Part shown: positions 15,347 to 23,041 of the stretch, piece by piece
Position numbering within the stretch: the first letter of the stretch is position 1
How the letters are laid out: the number at the start of each line of letters is the position of its first letter
DNA from: CAZRIE01 sp964600075
GTDB taxonomy: Bacteria > Bacteroidota > Bacteroidia > Flavobacteriales > Flavobacteriaceae
Assembly: GCA_964600075.1 (NCBI GenBank)
Contig: CAZRIE010000063.1
Location: forward strand, 1-24,612
Reading direction: 5' to 3'
DNA: 24,612 nucleotides
The notes under the pieces: model-generated
The model's database searches: none
What the model saw: only the letters and a program-made list of their open reading frames with translations
Told to the model about the DNA's origin: nothing
Program-made: the position numbers and the translations under genes

Positions 15347-16729
15347 ATGAATAGACATTTACTTTATCTGTTTCTCTTCTTATTGGCTGGTTGTGGTGAA
15401 GAAGAAAAAAGTTCCTCAAACGTTTTTTTCGCCGGTGAAATTATCAATCCTACTAGTGAATATGTTATATTGTTCAAGAATGATATAGTCATCGATTCTG
15501 CTAAACTGGACGATAGTAATCGCTTTGTTTTTGAACTCGATTCTGTAACGGAAGGTCTTCACCATTTTAATCATGAACCAGAACTACAGTATGTTTATCT
15601 AGAAAAAGGTGACAGCATAATGGTTCGTTTGAATACGCTTTATTTTGACGAATCATTGGTGTTTTCGGGAAAGGGTGAGGAAGTAAATAATTTTCTGCTG
15701 GAGCTATTTTTGGTGCATGAAGAAGAAGCTAGTAAAGTAAAATCTTTTTATCTATTGAGTCCGAATGAATTCGTTGGAAAAATAGATTCATTAAAGCAAC
15801 TTAGGCTTAGTATGCTGGCCAATTTAAAAAATGAAGGGAGCCTTTCTGAAAAGGAAGAAAAAGTAGCCATGGCAAGTGTCACTTACAGTTATGACATCTA
15901 TAAGGAGGAGTATCCCTTCAGACATAAAAAATTTACTGGTGAAAAAGTTATCGGTAAACTACCAAAAGACTTTTATGACTATCGTAGAAAATTGACTTTC
16001 AACGATAAAGACCTTACCTATCTTCGGCCCTACTACAAATTTATGATTAATCATGTCGGCAATTTATCATACACGACATGTTCGCACAAATGTGCTATTA
16101 AAAATGATGTCGTTCGCAATCAATTACATTTCAATAGACACAAACTGAACCTTATCGATAGTATTGTCGAAGAAAAAGAATTGAAAGATAATCTTTTCAG
16201 ATATGTGGCCTTTAATTATTTGCTCGAGGTACATGATTCCGAAAAAAATAATGAAGCCTTTATCGAAGACTTCCATAAACTCTCGAACAACAACCGGCAT
16301 TCAGAAGAAATCGATGCACTTTATGAGGGCATAAAGAACATTCAACCGAACAAGAAAGTACCCGATGTTATTGTATCCGATATAAATGGAAATAATGTTT
16401 CTTTAAATCAAATAGCCAAGAATAATATAACGGTCTTTTATTTCTGGTCAGGTACCCAAAGATTGCATTTCGAAAACATAAAAAAAAGAATTGCGAAACT
16501 TTCGCTTGAAAAGCCCAAATATTCATATGTCGGCATTAATATTAAAACAGAGGAGAGTAAATGGAAATCACTTCTCGAAAATTCTGGATTGGATTCCGAA
16601 AAACAATTTAGGGCATCTAATTTTGAAGAATTGAGAAAAGCCCTTATTGTTTATCCACTAAATCAATGTATCATAGTCGAAGATGAAATTATAGTCGATG
16701 CTTTTGCCAATGTCTACGAATCGTTCTGA
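15347..16729 (+). CDS. Thioredoxin-fold (TlpA-like) lipoprotein without a CxxC
   Basis: 460 residues. MNRHLLYLFLFLLAGC is a type II signal with Cys16, followed by an acidic GEEEKSSS. An N-terminal beta-rich part (about 20-110, DUF4369-like) is followed by a long helical middle and a C-terminal thioredoxin-like domain starting at VPDVIVSDINGNNVSLNQ (from 338). In a redox-active TlpA protein the next strand ends in FWxxWCxxC; here it reads FWSGTQRLH (366-374), with Gln371 and His374 in the cysteine positions, so thiol-disulfide activity is not expected. A CSHKC motif at 245-249 is the only close Cys pair. The shorter ATG start was taken because a GTG at 15323 coincides with the expected transcription start. 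Confidence 0.82.
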   Translation: MNRHLLYLFLFLLAGCGEEEKSSSNVFFAGEIINPTSEYVILFKNDIVIDSAKLDDSNRFVFELDSVTEGLHHFNHEPELQYVYLEKGDSIMVRLNTLYFDESLVFSGKGEEVNNFLLELFLVHEEEASKVKSFYLLSPNEFVGKIDSLKQLRLSMLANLKNEGSLSEKEEKVAMASVTYSYDIYKEEYPFRHKKFTGEKVIGKLPKDFYDYRRKLTFNDKDLTYLRPYYKFMINHVGNLSYTTCSHKCAIKNDVVRNQLHFNRHKLNLIDSIVEEKELKDNLFRYVAFNYLLEVHDSEKNNEAFIEDFHKLSNNNRHSEEIDALYEGIKNIQPNKKVPDVIVSDINGNNVSLNQIAKNNITVFYFWSGTQRLHFENIKKRIAKLSLEKPKYSYVGINIKTEESKWKSLLENSGLDSEKQFRASNFEELRKALIVYPLNQCIIVEDEIIVDAFANVYESF

Positions 16730-16732
16730 CAT

Positions 16733-16762
16733 AAAAAAGGGATACATTTTTGAATGTACCCC
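16733..16762 (-). terminator. Intrinsic terminator downstream of tal
   Basis: Read on the minus strand: GGGGTACATT, short loop, AATGTATCCC, then six T. One stem mismatch. It lies 40 bases past the tal stop. The plus strand lacks a strong T-run after the stem, so it should act mainly on the minus-strand transcript. Confidence 0.7.
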
Positions 16763-16801
16763 AGTTTATTAAACTTATCTAAAAAAACGAAAACTCTCTT
16801 T

Positions 16802-17455
16802 TTAGTTTCCTTTCCTATAATCTTCCAAAAATTTCGCCAAACCAATATCGGTAAGTGGATGCTTAAGAAGCCCAGTAATGGACGACAGGCCTCCGGTCAT
16901 TACATCTGCCCCAAGTTTCGCACAATCGATAACGTGCATGGTATGACGAATCGATGCGGCCAAAATTTGTGTTTCAAAACCGTAATTATCGTAAATATGG
17001 CGTATTTCTGCAATTAGATTAAGGCCATCAGTGGATATATCATCTAGCCTGCCAATGAACGGAGAAACATATGTAGCTCCTGCTTTTGCGGCCAATAAAG
17101 CCTGACCAACAGAAAAAACAAGCGTACAGTTAGTGCTAATACCCTTGTCAGTAAAATATTTCAAAGCCTTTACTCCATCTTTTATCATCGGAACCTTAAC
17201 CACAATTTGATCGTGTAGCCCGGCCAATTCTTCACCTTCCTTAACCATACCATCGAAATCGGTCGAAATGACCTCAGCAGATACATCGCCATCAACAATA
17301 TTACAGATATCGACATAATGTTTAAGAATGTTGTTTCTTCCTGTAATGCCCTCTTTGGCCATAAGGGAAGGGTTCGTGGTTACACCATCGAGTACACCTA
17401 GTTCTTGTGCTTCCCGAATTTGCTCTAAATTAGCCGTGTCTATAAAAAATTTCAT
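16802..17455 (-). CDS. tal: Small transaldolase (FSA/TalC-like subfamily)
   Basis: 217 residues, the compact form of the transaldolase / fructose-6-phosphate aldolase family. It transfers a dihydroxyacetone unit in the non-oxidative pentose phosphate pathway. Visible landmarks: FIDTANL at 4-10, GVTTNPSLMAKEG at 24-36, the Schiff-base Lys87 in IVVKVPM, and TGGLSSITGLLKHPLTD near the C-terminus. Compared with E. coli FSA, the position of its Gln59 is Glu61 here (SAEVIS) and the position of its Tyr131 is Phe133 (SPFIGR); Glu and Phe are the transaldolase-type residues, so transaldolase is favoured over FSA. The SDR gene ends 75 bases upstream on the same strand, and a strong terminator follows. 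Confidence 0.93.
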   Translation of the reverse strand: MKFFIDTANLEQIREAQELGVLDGVTTNPSLMAKEGITGRNNILKHYVDICNIVDGDVSAEVISTDFDGMVKEGEELAGLHDQIVVKVPMIKDGVKALKYFTDKGISTNCTLVFSVGQALLAAKAGATYVSPFIGRLDDISTDGLNLIAEIRHIYDNYGFETQILAASIRHTMHVIDCAKLGADVMTGGLSSITGLLKHPLTDIGLAKFLEDYRKGN

Positions 17456-17530
17456 TCTCAGTAGTTTTTATTAGGATTAGAAATATCGAAATGTTCAGGA
17501 AAATAAAAATGGATTTCCCAAAACACGAAA

Positions 17531-18340
17531 TTACAATTTATAATACTTTAGTAAGAGTTTCTCGAATACTTTATCTGGTAATATGCTTTTAAGAACGGAC
17601 GAAATTTTCTGCAACGACGCTCCGACTTTATAGTGTACATTAGGATGTTCGTTTTCAATAATTTGATATACCTTCTTGGCGACCAAAATTGGGTCACCTC
17701 CATTATCGACATCGGCATTGATAATTTGAAGGGTATCGCCATAAGATTTGCTGTATGCGGAGTTTTCTTTGACGGGGACATGATAACGGCCGGCCGCGAT
17801 ATTCGTACTGAAATCACCTGGTGCCAAAGTGGTGATTTTTATCCCGAAATCTTTGACCTCCATTCGCAAAGCTTCTGTAATTGTAACCAGAGCGGCCTTT
17901 GTGGCTGAATATACGCCTCGGTATGGCAGCCCCATATACCCGGCAATTGAAGTAATATTGATAATCAGACCACTACGTTGCTCTCGCATTTGAGGCAAAA
18001 CGGCCTTTACCATTCGCAACGGACCATGCAGATTCGTATCGAAAGCATTTAAAATTTCGTCATGGGGCGTTTCTTCAACTGGGCCTGTGATGCCAACCCC
18101 AGCGTTATTGATAAGTACATCTAACCTTTGCTCTATCTGAATTATTTGTTGAATAGCTTTAGCAATACTTTCCGAATTAGTAACGTCTAATTCAAGTAAT
18201 TCAAAAACTTCAAAATCAGGATGTTTCGCTAAATTTCTTGTAGTACCATAGACCTTAAATCCCTTAGATTTGAGGTAAAGCCCTATTGACTTTCCAATAC
18301 CCGAAGAACCACCTGTAATAAGCACAACCTTATGTTCCAT
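17531..18340 (-). CDS. Short-chain dehydrogenase/reductase (SDR), classical type
   Basis: 269 residues with a Rossmann fold. The cofactor loop TGGSSGIG lies at 9-16, Asp50 in LELDVTN binds the adenine region, NNAG at 76-79, and the catalytic set is Asn101, Ser129, Tyr142 and Lys146 (YSATK). The Thr-Arg after the second strand (TTRN, about 31-34) suggests NADP preference, as is usual for such sequences. It reduces or oxidises a carbonyl or alcohol; the substrate is unknown. The C-terminal part (about 230-269) contains the YYKL ending common in SDRs that act on lipids or retinol-like substrates, which is only a hint. It lies downstream of the SRP RNA gene on the same strand and 75 bases ahead of tal. 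Confidence 0.92.
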   Translation of the reverse strand: MEHKVVLITGGSSGIGKSIGLYLKSKGFKVYGTTRNLAKHPDFEVFELLELDVTNSESIAKAIQQIIQIEQRLDVLINNAGVGITGPVEETPHDEILNAFDTNLHGPLRMVKAVLPQMREQRSGLIINITSIAGYMGLPYRGVYSATKAALVTITEALRMEVKDFGIKITTLAPGDFSTNIAAGRYHVPVKENSAYSKSYGDTLQIINADVDNGGDPILVAKKVYQIIENEHPNVHYKVGASLQKISSVLKSILPDKVFEKLLLKYYKL

Positions 18341-18477
18341 ACAAGATGCAAATTAACAAATAAAATGGGTTGTTGGTAAAGATTCGAAAATCTAGCCAAA
18401 CCCAAAAAACTATTTTAGTCAAGCATAGTTTTGAAGAAGAATAGCGCCAAATCCAAAAGAATTTAGAGCACAAAAAA

Positions 18478-18577
18478 ACGGCAAGCTACCTACATCGCAC
18501 CGCTACGACCATATACCCTTGCTGCGTTCCCGCCCTGGGGGATTCTACAGGAGCTGGTCGTGTAGGACTTGCCGACC
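18478..18577 (-). ncRNA. ffs: Signal recognition particle RNA (small bacterial 4.5S type)
   Basis: About 100 bases on the minus strand. The conserved apical part reads GGGCGGGAACGCAGCAAGGG, with the GGAA tetraloop (complement at 18527-18530) and the asymmetric loop that binds the Ffh M domain. The two ends pair: CGGCAAG at the 5' end (complement 18568-18574) with CTTGCCG at the 3' end (complement 18479-18485), and inner complementary segments (CCTACACGACC with GGTCGTAGCGGTG...GTAGG) extend the rod. Seven T follow the closing stem (complement 18472-18478), serving as terminator. Together with Ffh it targets membrane and secreted proteins to the translocon. Ends are placed from the pairing and are good to a few bases. 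Confidence 0.95.
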
Positions 18578-18578
18578 G

Positions 18579-18608
18579 TAAATATACAATCTTTTGATGC
18601 ATTCGCAA
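18579..18608 (-). promoter_or_regulatory. Promoter of the SRP RNA gene
   Basis: On the minus strand TTG (complement 18606-18608), a 19-base spacer, then TATATTTA (complement 18579-18586; one mismatch to TAnnTTTG) directly ahead of the SRP RNA 5' end. Confidence 0.5.
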
Positions 18609-18655
18609 TCGTTTTGCATTCTAATTTTAATGTTCAGAAATTGTTCTGAGTTCGT

Positions 18656-18663
18656 TATTTTTG
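18656..18663 (+). promoter_or_regulatory. -7 promoter box for the glutaminyl cyclase operon
   Basis: TATTTTTG, a perfect TAnnTTTG, 39 bases before the ATG at 18703. The nearest upstream TTG is too close to be a -33 element. In the leader a small hairpin is possible (TACCGTC 18676-18682 with GACGGGTA 18689-18696, one bulge). Confidence 0.4.
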
Positions 18664-18702
18664 TGCCCTAAACCTTACCGTCCGATGTGACGGGTAAATT
18701 CG

Positions 18703-19758
18703 ATGCAGATGAATACTTTGAAGTTTTTTCCCCTGTTCTTACTTCTAACTCTCTTTATTGCTTGCGGGGGTGATAATTCGCCATCCTACCTTTTCGAAAT
18801 ACAATTGGACGGGAACAAGAAAAATTTTCAACTGAACCAGAGTATAGCTGTTGCTATAAAAAATAAAAAAGATAAGTCTATCGGCAAGGTTACCTACTCT
18901 ATCGACGGCAAAGAGTTTCCTGTTAATGATGGCAAGATTACGTTAGATCTTCCAACATTAGGTGATAAAATCCTTAAAGCGAACATTGACTATGAAGACA
19001 CATCTGCAGAAATTACGAAGAACTTAAAACTGTTAGCAACAAAAGCACCTGAAATTTATACCTATGAAATAATAAATGAGTACCCTCATGACAATAAAGC
19101 CTATACTCAAGGTCTTGAATTTTATAATGATACCCTTTATGAAAGTACCGGAAAAAAAGGTAGGTCTTCATTGCGGAAAGTAGACTTCGAAACTGGGAAG
19201 CCCATACAGCAAGTTGATTTGGAGGACAACTACTTTGGGGAAGGAATAACCATTTTGAACAACAAGATTTATATGCTGACCTGGCGCAGCGGAACAGGCT
19301 TTATTTACGATCTAAATTTAAAAAAGACAGATAGCTTTAAATATGGCCAAAGCAAAGAAGGCTGGGGGCTTGCCAATGACGGTGAAAAACTATTTAAAAG
19401 TGACGGTACCGAAAAAATCTGGATTCTGAATCCTGAAACACTTGTTGAAGATGGCGCAATAGAAACCGTGACCAATAAATCTATTAACGACAGCGCCAAT
19501 GAATTAGAATATGTTGATGGAAAAATATATGCCAACGTATATCAAAAACCTAGCGTAATGATTATTGATGCCAAAAGTGGTGCCATTGAAGGTGTTGTCA
19601 ATTTTGGAGGCCTGAGCACTAAAGTAACCCATCACGAAACATGGAGTGATACCGATAATGTCTTGAACGGTATTGCCTACCACCCCGAACGAAAGACCTT
19701 TTTTGTTACCGGTAAGGAATGGGATAAAATGTTCGAGGTGAAAATTCAAAAAAAATAG
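18703..19758 (+). CDS. Glutaminyl-peptide cyclotransferase, lipoprotein form
   Basis: 351 residues. The signal ends in FIAC with Cys21, so the enzyme is membrane-anchored in the envelope. After an N-terminal beta domain (about 27-115) comes the five-bladed propeller of the plant-type glutamine cyclotransferase family (Glu_cyclase_2), which converts N-terminal glutamine of peptides to pyroglutamate. Family motifs: YPHDNKAYTQGLEF at 127-140, GEGIT at 179-183, LTWRSGTGF at 192-200, EGWGLANDGEKLFKSDGT, NELEYVDGKIYANV, and VLNGIAYHPERKTFFVTGKEWDKMFEVK at the end. Either ATG 18703 or ATG 18709 could start it. The thioesterase ATG follows its stop with no gap. Confidence 0.93.
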   Translation: MQMNTLKFFPLFLLLTLFIACGGDNSPSYLFEIQLDGNKKNFQLNQSIAVAIKNKKDKSIGKVTYSIDGKEFPVNDGKITLDLPTLGDKILKANIDYEDTSAEITKNLKLLATKAPEIYTYEIINEYPHDNKAYTQGLEFYNDTLYESTGKKGRSSLRKVDFETGKPIQQVDLEDNYFGEGITILNNKIYMLTWRSGTGFIYDLNLKKTDSFKYGQSKEGWGLANDGEKLFKSDGTEKIWILNPETLVEDGAIETVTNKSINDSANELEYVDGKIYANVYQKPSVMIIDAKSGAIEGVVNFGGLSTKVTHHETWSDTDNVLNGIAYHPERKTFFVTGKEWDKMFEVKIQKK

Positions 19759-20172
19759 ATGGAATCATTTCAAAAAAACATCACCGTACAAGAAGATGAC
19801 CTTGACGAACTTGACCATGTAAACAATGTCCGCTATGTTCAGTGGATTCAGGATATCTCGAAAGAGCACTGGCTTGCGGTAGCAACAAATGAGATACAAA
19901 ACGGAATTATTTGGGTGGTTATGACCCATAATATTTCTTATAAATACGCAGCTAAACTGGGAGACATTATCAATATAAAAACCCATATAGCAAAGAGTCA
20001 TGGGGCAACTTCAGTCCGTGTTGTCGAAATGTATAATAGTCGAACAAAACAATTACTGTTACATTCGAGTACCGAGTGGTGCTTATTGAATGCAAACACT
20101 TTGAAACCCAATCGCATTTCAGAAGAAATTAAACAACTATTTTCTTATAAAGCCAGTAGTTTAGGAAATTAG
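19759..20172 (+). CDS. Acyl-CoA thioesterase, hot-dog fold (4HBT type)
   Basis: 137 residues, typical for single-domain 4HBT thioesterases. The characteristic start DDLDELDHVNNVRYVQWIQD is at 13-32, with Asp19-His20 and Asn23 in the active-site region, followed by the long hot-dog helix and the beta sheet (IIWVVMTHNISYKYAAKLGD; VVEMYNSRTKQLLLHSSTEWCLL). It hydrolyses acyl-CoA or related thioesters in the cytoplasm; chain length is unknown. Its ATG directly follows the cyclotransferase stop codon (19756-19758), implying translational coupling. The beta-helix gene begins 55 bases later. Confidence 0.92.
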   Translation: MESFQKNITVQEDDLDELDHVNNVRYVQWIQDISKEHWLAVATNEIQNGIIWVVMTHNISYKYAAKLGDIINIKTHIAKSHGATSVRVVEMYNSRTKQLLLHSSTEWCLLNANTLKPNRISEEIKQLFSYKASSLGN

Positions 20173-20186
20173 AATTCCCAAAAACG

Positions 20187-20216
20187 AACTTTACTGATTC
20201 AGGAATCTTGAAAGTT
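20187..20216. repeat. Imperfect inverted repeat between thioesterase and beta-helix genes
   Basis: AACTTTACTGATTC / GAATCTTGAAAGTT arms around AG; the outer six and inner five bases pair exactly, the middle three do not. It ends 11 bases before the next ATG. There is no T-run, so a terminator is unlikely; an operator or mRNA-processing hairpin is possible. Confidence 0.4.
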
Positions 20217-20227
20217 AAAACTCCAAA

Positions 20228-21772
20228 ATGCGAGCCTACCTTATCTACATTTCGATTTGTATTCTAGTGGCCTTAGGCATTTCCTGCAGAAAAGATTTTG
20301 ATTATTCGCCAAGTATGGGAAATCTGGAATTCTCAAAAGACACCGTATTCCTTGATACTGTATTTTCGAATATCGGAAGCAGTACGTACACTTTAAAAGT
20401 CTTCAATCGTTCGAAAGAAGATATTTCAATTCCGAGTATAGGCTTAGCAGAAGGTGAAGAAAGTGGTTACCGTTTGAATGTCGAAGGCATTGCCGGAAAG
20501 ATTTTCACTGATGTGGCTCTTATGGCCAAAGACAGTCTTTTTATTTTTATTGAGACTACGTTTGACGTTACCGAAAGCGAAATGAACGAATTTCTATATA
20601 CCGATGTACTACAATTCGATACAGGCGAGAAACTTCAGAAAATACCATTGGTTACGTTGGTCAAGGACGCTGTTTTTCTTTTTCCTTCAAAAACGTCTGT
20701 CGGAATCAAGGAACCCATAATTTTAGGGTTGGATACCAACGGCGAGGAAATACGGGCCGAAGGTTTCGAACTTTCTGAAGACCAACTGATCTTTACTGCT
20801 GTGAAGCCTTATGTTATTTATGGATATGCCATTGTTCCAGAAAAAAATACATTGCGTATAGATGCGGGAGCACGTGTTCATTTTCATAAAGATTCTGGAA
20901 TTTTAGTAAGGGAAGGAAGCGCATTACAAATCAATGGAGAACTAAGCATAGATTCGGTGGCACTCGAAAAAGAGGTGATTTTCGAAGGGGACCGACTAGA
21001 GCCAGAATTTGAAGACGTACCTGGTCAATGGGGCGGTATTTGGATAACTCCAGGTAGCACGGAGAATACTATCGACCATCTAACGATAAAGAACGCGATA
21101 ATAGGTCTACGCGTTGAAGGCGATGGTATGTTGCAAACTCTTACCATGAATGTAAAAAACACTCAAATCTATAATAGTTCTAAGTTCAATCTGTGGGGTA
21201 TATCCGCATTTATTGAAGGAGAGAATTTAGTTTTGGGCAGCGCGGGTAGCAGTTCACTCTATTGTAGTCTAGGCGGCGACTACTCGTTTGTTCACACAAC
21301 AATCGCAAACTATTGGACAGAAAGCTTTAGAAATGGCGCTGCCTTATCGATTGACAATAACAAGATCGATTTATCAGGTAACGAAAACAGTTTCGATTTA
21401 ATCAGAGCAAACTTTCAAAACTGTATAATCGACGGTAATGGAGGCACTGAACTTTCCCTTAACAGCAATGGCACAAATACTTTTAACTATTACTTTGCCA
21501 ACTGCCTAATTAGGTTTGACAACAACAATGAAGAATTAAATGACAATCCGCTGTATAATTTCGATGATACCGATAGATACCTTGATAATTTGTATAATGA
21601 AGAAGTTAAATTCAAAGATGTCAATAAGGGCGATTTTAGATTGACCGCTACTTCACCAGCCCTAGATAATGCAGATGTGGAGGCTGCACTTTCCGTACCT
21701 CTCGATATTCTTGGTATAGACCGCACTAAATCACCTGCAATTGGGGCGTATGAATTTCAATTTGAAAATTAG
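20228..21772 (+). CDS. Beta-helix lipoprotein of unknown function
   Basis: 514 residues. MRAYLIYISICILVALGISC is a type II signal with Cys20; the next residues RKDFD resemble the acidic export signal for surface lipoproteins. Residues about 30-150 look like an immunoglobulin-like domain (FLDTVFSNIGSSTYTLKVFN, KIPLVTLVKDAV). From about 190 to 460 there are parallel beta-helix turns (GYAIVPEKNTLRIDAGARVHFH, SGILVREGSALQING, GQWGGIWITPGSTENTIDHLTIKNA), and the end LDILGIDRTKSPAIGAYEF is the usual closing strand of Bacteroidota beta-helix proteins. Such folds often bind or cleave polysaccharides, but no catalytic residues are recognised. Probably co-transcribed with the two genes before it. Confidence 0.82.
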   Translation: MRAYLIYISICILVALGISCRKDFDYSPSMGNLEFSKDTVFLDTVFSNIGSSTYTLKVFNRSKEDISIPSIGLAEGEESGYRLNVEGIAGKIFTDVALMAKDSLFIFIETTFDVTESEMNEFLYTDVLQFDTGEKLQKIPLVTLVKDAVFLFPSKTSVGIKEPIILGLDTNGEEIRAEGFELSEDQLIFTAVKPYVIYGYAIVPEKNTLRIDAGARVHFHKDSGILVREGSALQINGELSIDSVALEKEVIFEGDRLEPEFEDVPGQWGGIWITPGSTENTIDHLTIKNAIIGLRVEGDGMLQTLTMNVKNTQIYNSSKFNLWGISAFIEGENLVLGSAGSSSLYCSLGGDYSFVHTTIANYWTESFRNGAALSIDNNKIDLSGNENSFDLIRANFQNCIIDGNGGTELSLNSNGTNTFNYYFANCLIRFDNNNEELNDNPLYNFDDTDRYLDNLYNEEVKFKDVNKGDFRLTATSPALDNADVEAALSVPLDILGIDRTKSPAIGAYEFQFEN

Positions 21773-22022
21773 GGATATAAAATACTTGTCTGAGCGTATT
21801 TCTAGAAATTACCAAGTACACATTACAGGTAGTAAAAAAAAAATTCGAGAAAAATACGTACTACTTTACTTCTATTACCGGCCTTACCCAATCTATTTTT
21901 TAGTTTCAAAAGACTACAATCTATCAGCATCTGAAATTTTACAGAATAACATAACGCACCAAGTTATTTGCAAATACAAAATTTTTCTAAATGAAGATTA
22001 TGCCTTGCGTTTGTCAGACTAA
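21750..22022 (+). CDS. Doubtful small reading frame, 90 residues
   Basis: An open frame from the ATG at 21750, overlapping the last 23 bases of the beta-helix gene in another frame, to a stop at 22022. It is the only frame of any size in the 374 bases between the beta-helix and LytTR genes. The product is basic and rich in Lys, Tyr and Ile, with no signal peptide, no recognised motif and a run of nine A at 21834-21842. Codon choice and composition do not look clearly coding. It may be chance or a decayed remnant; otherwise this interval shows only the LytTR promoter. Confidence 0.25.
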   Translation: MNFNLKIRDIKYLSERISRNYQVHITGSKKKIREKYVLLYFYYRPYPIYFLVSKDYNLSASEILQNNITHQVICKYKIFLNEDYALRLSD

Positions 22023-22093
22023 TCGAAAATCTTTTGTGTTTTGCAAGGTTTTTCCTTCAAAACTATTCAATATCAACATTTTACAAATAAAAA

Positions 22094-22110
22094 CCCCTAA
22101 TATTGTGGGG
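22094..22110. repeat. Short GC hairpin in the LytTR promoter spacer
   Basis: CCCC (22094-22097) and GGGG (22107-22110) flank TAATATTGT, ending three bases before the -7 box, so it occupies most of the promoter spacer. In AT-rich surroundings this is conspicuous and could be an operator, but it is short. Confidence 0.3.
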
Positions 22111-22112
22111 AA

Positions 22113-22120
22113 TAACTTTG
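22113..22120 (+). promoter_or_regulatory. -7 promoter box for the LytTR regulator
   Basis: TAACTTTG, a perfect TAnnTTTG, 27 bases before the TTG start at 22147. The ATG at 22126 is followed at once by TAA in the same frame, so it cannot be the start. Confidence 0.5.
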
Positions 22121-22146
22121 TTCGTATGTAACTTACTATCACTAAT

Positions 22147-22899
22147 TTGCCCTTAAATTACCTAGTCTTGGAATACAGTTATACCATAATAGATTCTGAT
22201 GCGACTTCCAATCTGCAATTGCAGCATTATTTGGGAGAGTACGGTGATTTTTCGTGTTCGGCAATGGCCAAGGACAGCTCTGAAGGTATTAACTCTATAT
22301 TAAAATATTCGCCCGATATTGTTTTTGTTAACTTGAACGAAAATGCGAATGAGTATTTTCAAATGGTAATGGAGCTGCATCAATACGTTATTAACATTCC
22401 TTTAATTATCGGTATTTCTAAGGGTAAGCACCACGCTTATGATGCAATCAAAAATGGTTTCTTTGACTATTGGCTTATGCCATATAATGAGTTCGACATT
22501 CGAAAATCGTTACTGCGTCTCAAAAAGCAGGTTCCAGCCAAAGTGGAAGCCCAGACCCTATGTCTGAAATCGTATCGTGATTTTCAGTATATCAATACCG
22601 ATGATATCCTTTACCTACAGGCGGATAACAACGCAACGGAATTTATAATGAAAGACGGTACAATAAATAACGCTTTCAAAACGTTAAAGACTTTCGAGAA
22701 TCAATTACCTAAGAACTTTGTGCGAATTCATCAAAGTTATATCGTCAATACCGATTGCATATCGCGCATTAGCTATGGCAAATCTATCTGCACATTAAAG
22801 CAAAATAAACTGCAGTTGCCCTTCTCCAAGTCTTATCGTGATAATATCGATGGGTTAAAGCAACTGCTTTCAAAAAACACTATTTCTAGCCTTAATTAG
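22147..22899 (+). CDS. LytTR-domain regulator with a degenerate receiver domain
   Basis: 250 residues. An N-terminal response-regulator-like domain (about 12-125) precedes a LytTR DNA-binding domain (about 138-245) with the typical YINTDDILYLQADNNATEF, LPKNFVRIHQSYIVN and LQLPFSKSYRDNI segments. In the receiver the acidic cluster is IIDSD (Asp16, Asp18), but the phosphoacceptor Asp is Asn62 (PDIVFVNLN; codon at 22330) and the conserved Lys before Pro is Met111 (YWLMPY; codon at 22477). Phosphorylation in the normal way is thus not expected. No ATG precedes the conserved region; TTG 22147 is the best start after the promoter at 22113-22120, with TTG 22168 as alternative. It precedes the small lipoprotein and the TPR sensor. 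Confidence 0.9.
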   Translation: MPLNYLVLEYSYTIIDSDATSNLQLQHYLGEYGDFSCSAMAKDSSEGINSILKYSPDIVFVNLNENANEYFQMVMELHQYVINIPLIIGISKGKHHAYDAIKNGFFDYWLMPYNEFDIRKSLLRLKKQVPAKVEAQTLCLKSYRDFQYINTDDILYLQADNNATEFIMKDGTINNAFKTLKTFENQLPKNFVRIHQSYIVNTDCISRISYGKSICTLKQNKLQLPFSKSYRDNIDGLKQLLSKNTISSLN

Positions 22900-22917
22900 A
22901 ATAATCCTCACAGAACT

Positions 22918-22950
22918 CGTTCACTTACTCATATACCGGGTACGTTCACT
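22918..22950 (+). repeat. Direct repeat CGTTCACT, two copies
   Basis: Exact 8-base copies at 22918-22925 and 22943-22950, 25 bases start to start, with the inverted TACC-G-GGTA between them. They lie in the 142-base gap between the LytTR gene and the small lipoprotein. The second copy (TACGTTCAC) fits a published-type LytTR half-site pattern with one mismatch, but the usual spacing is nearer 21-22 bases. No gene is seen in this gap. Confidence 0.4.
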
Positions 22951-23041
22951 ATTATCTTTTTTTATCTCCCCATTTTACTTACGAAGGGTTGTAGTTTAGC
23001 TGTAAGAAATGAAATTATAACCCCCTAAAACACTTTTAATC

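Noticed and set aside
17633..17908. Plus-strand frame inside the SDR gene
   Set aside because: Antisense to a conserved enzyme with all catalytic residues; no independent support.
18478..18577. The SRP RNA region considered as a tRNA or riboswitch because of its long stem
   Set aside because: The GGAA-capped apical domain and 100-base rod are those of SRP RNA; no anticodon or acceptor arm exists.
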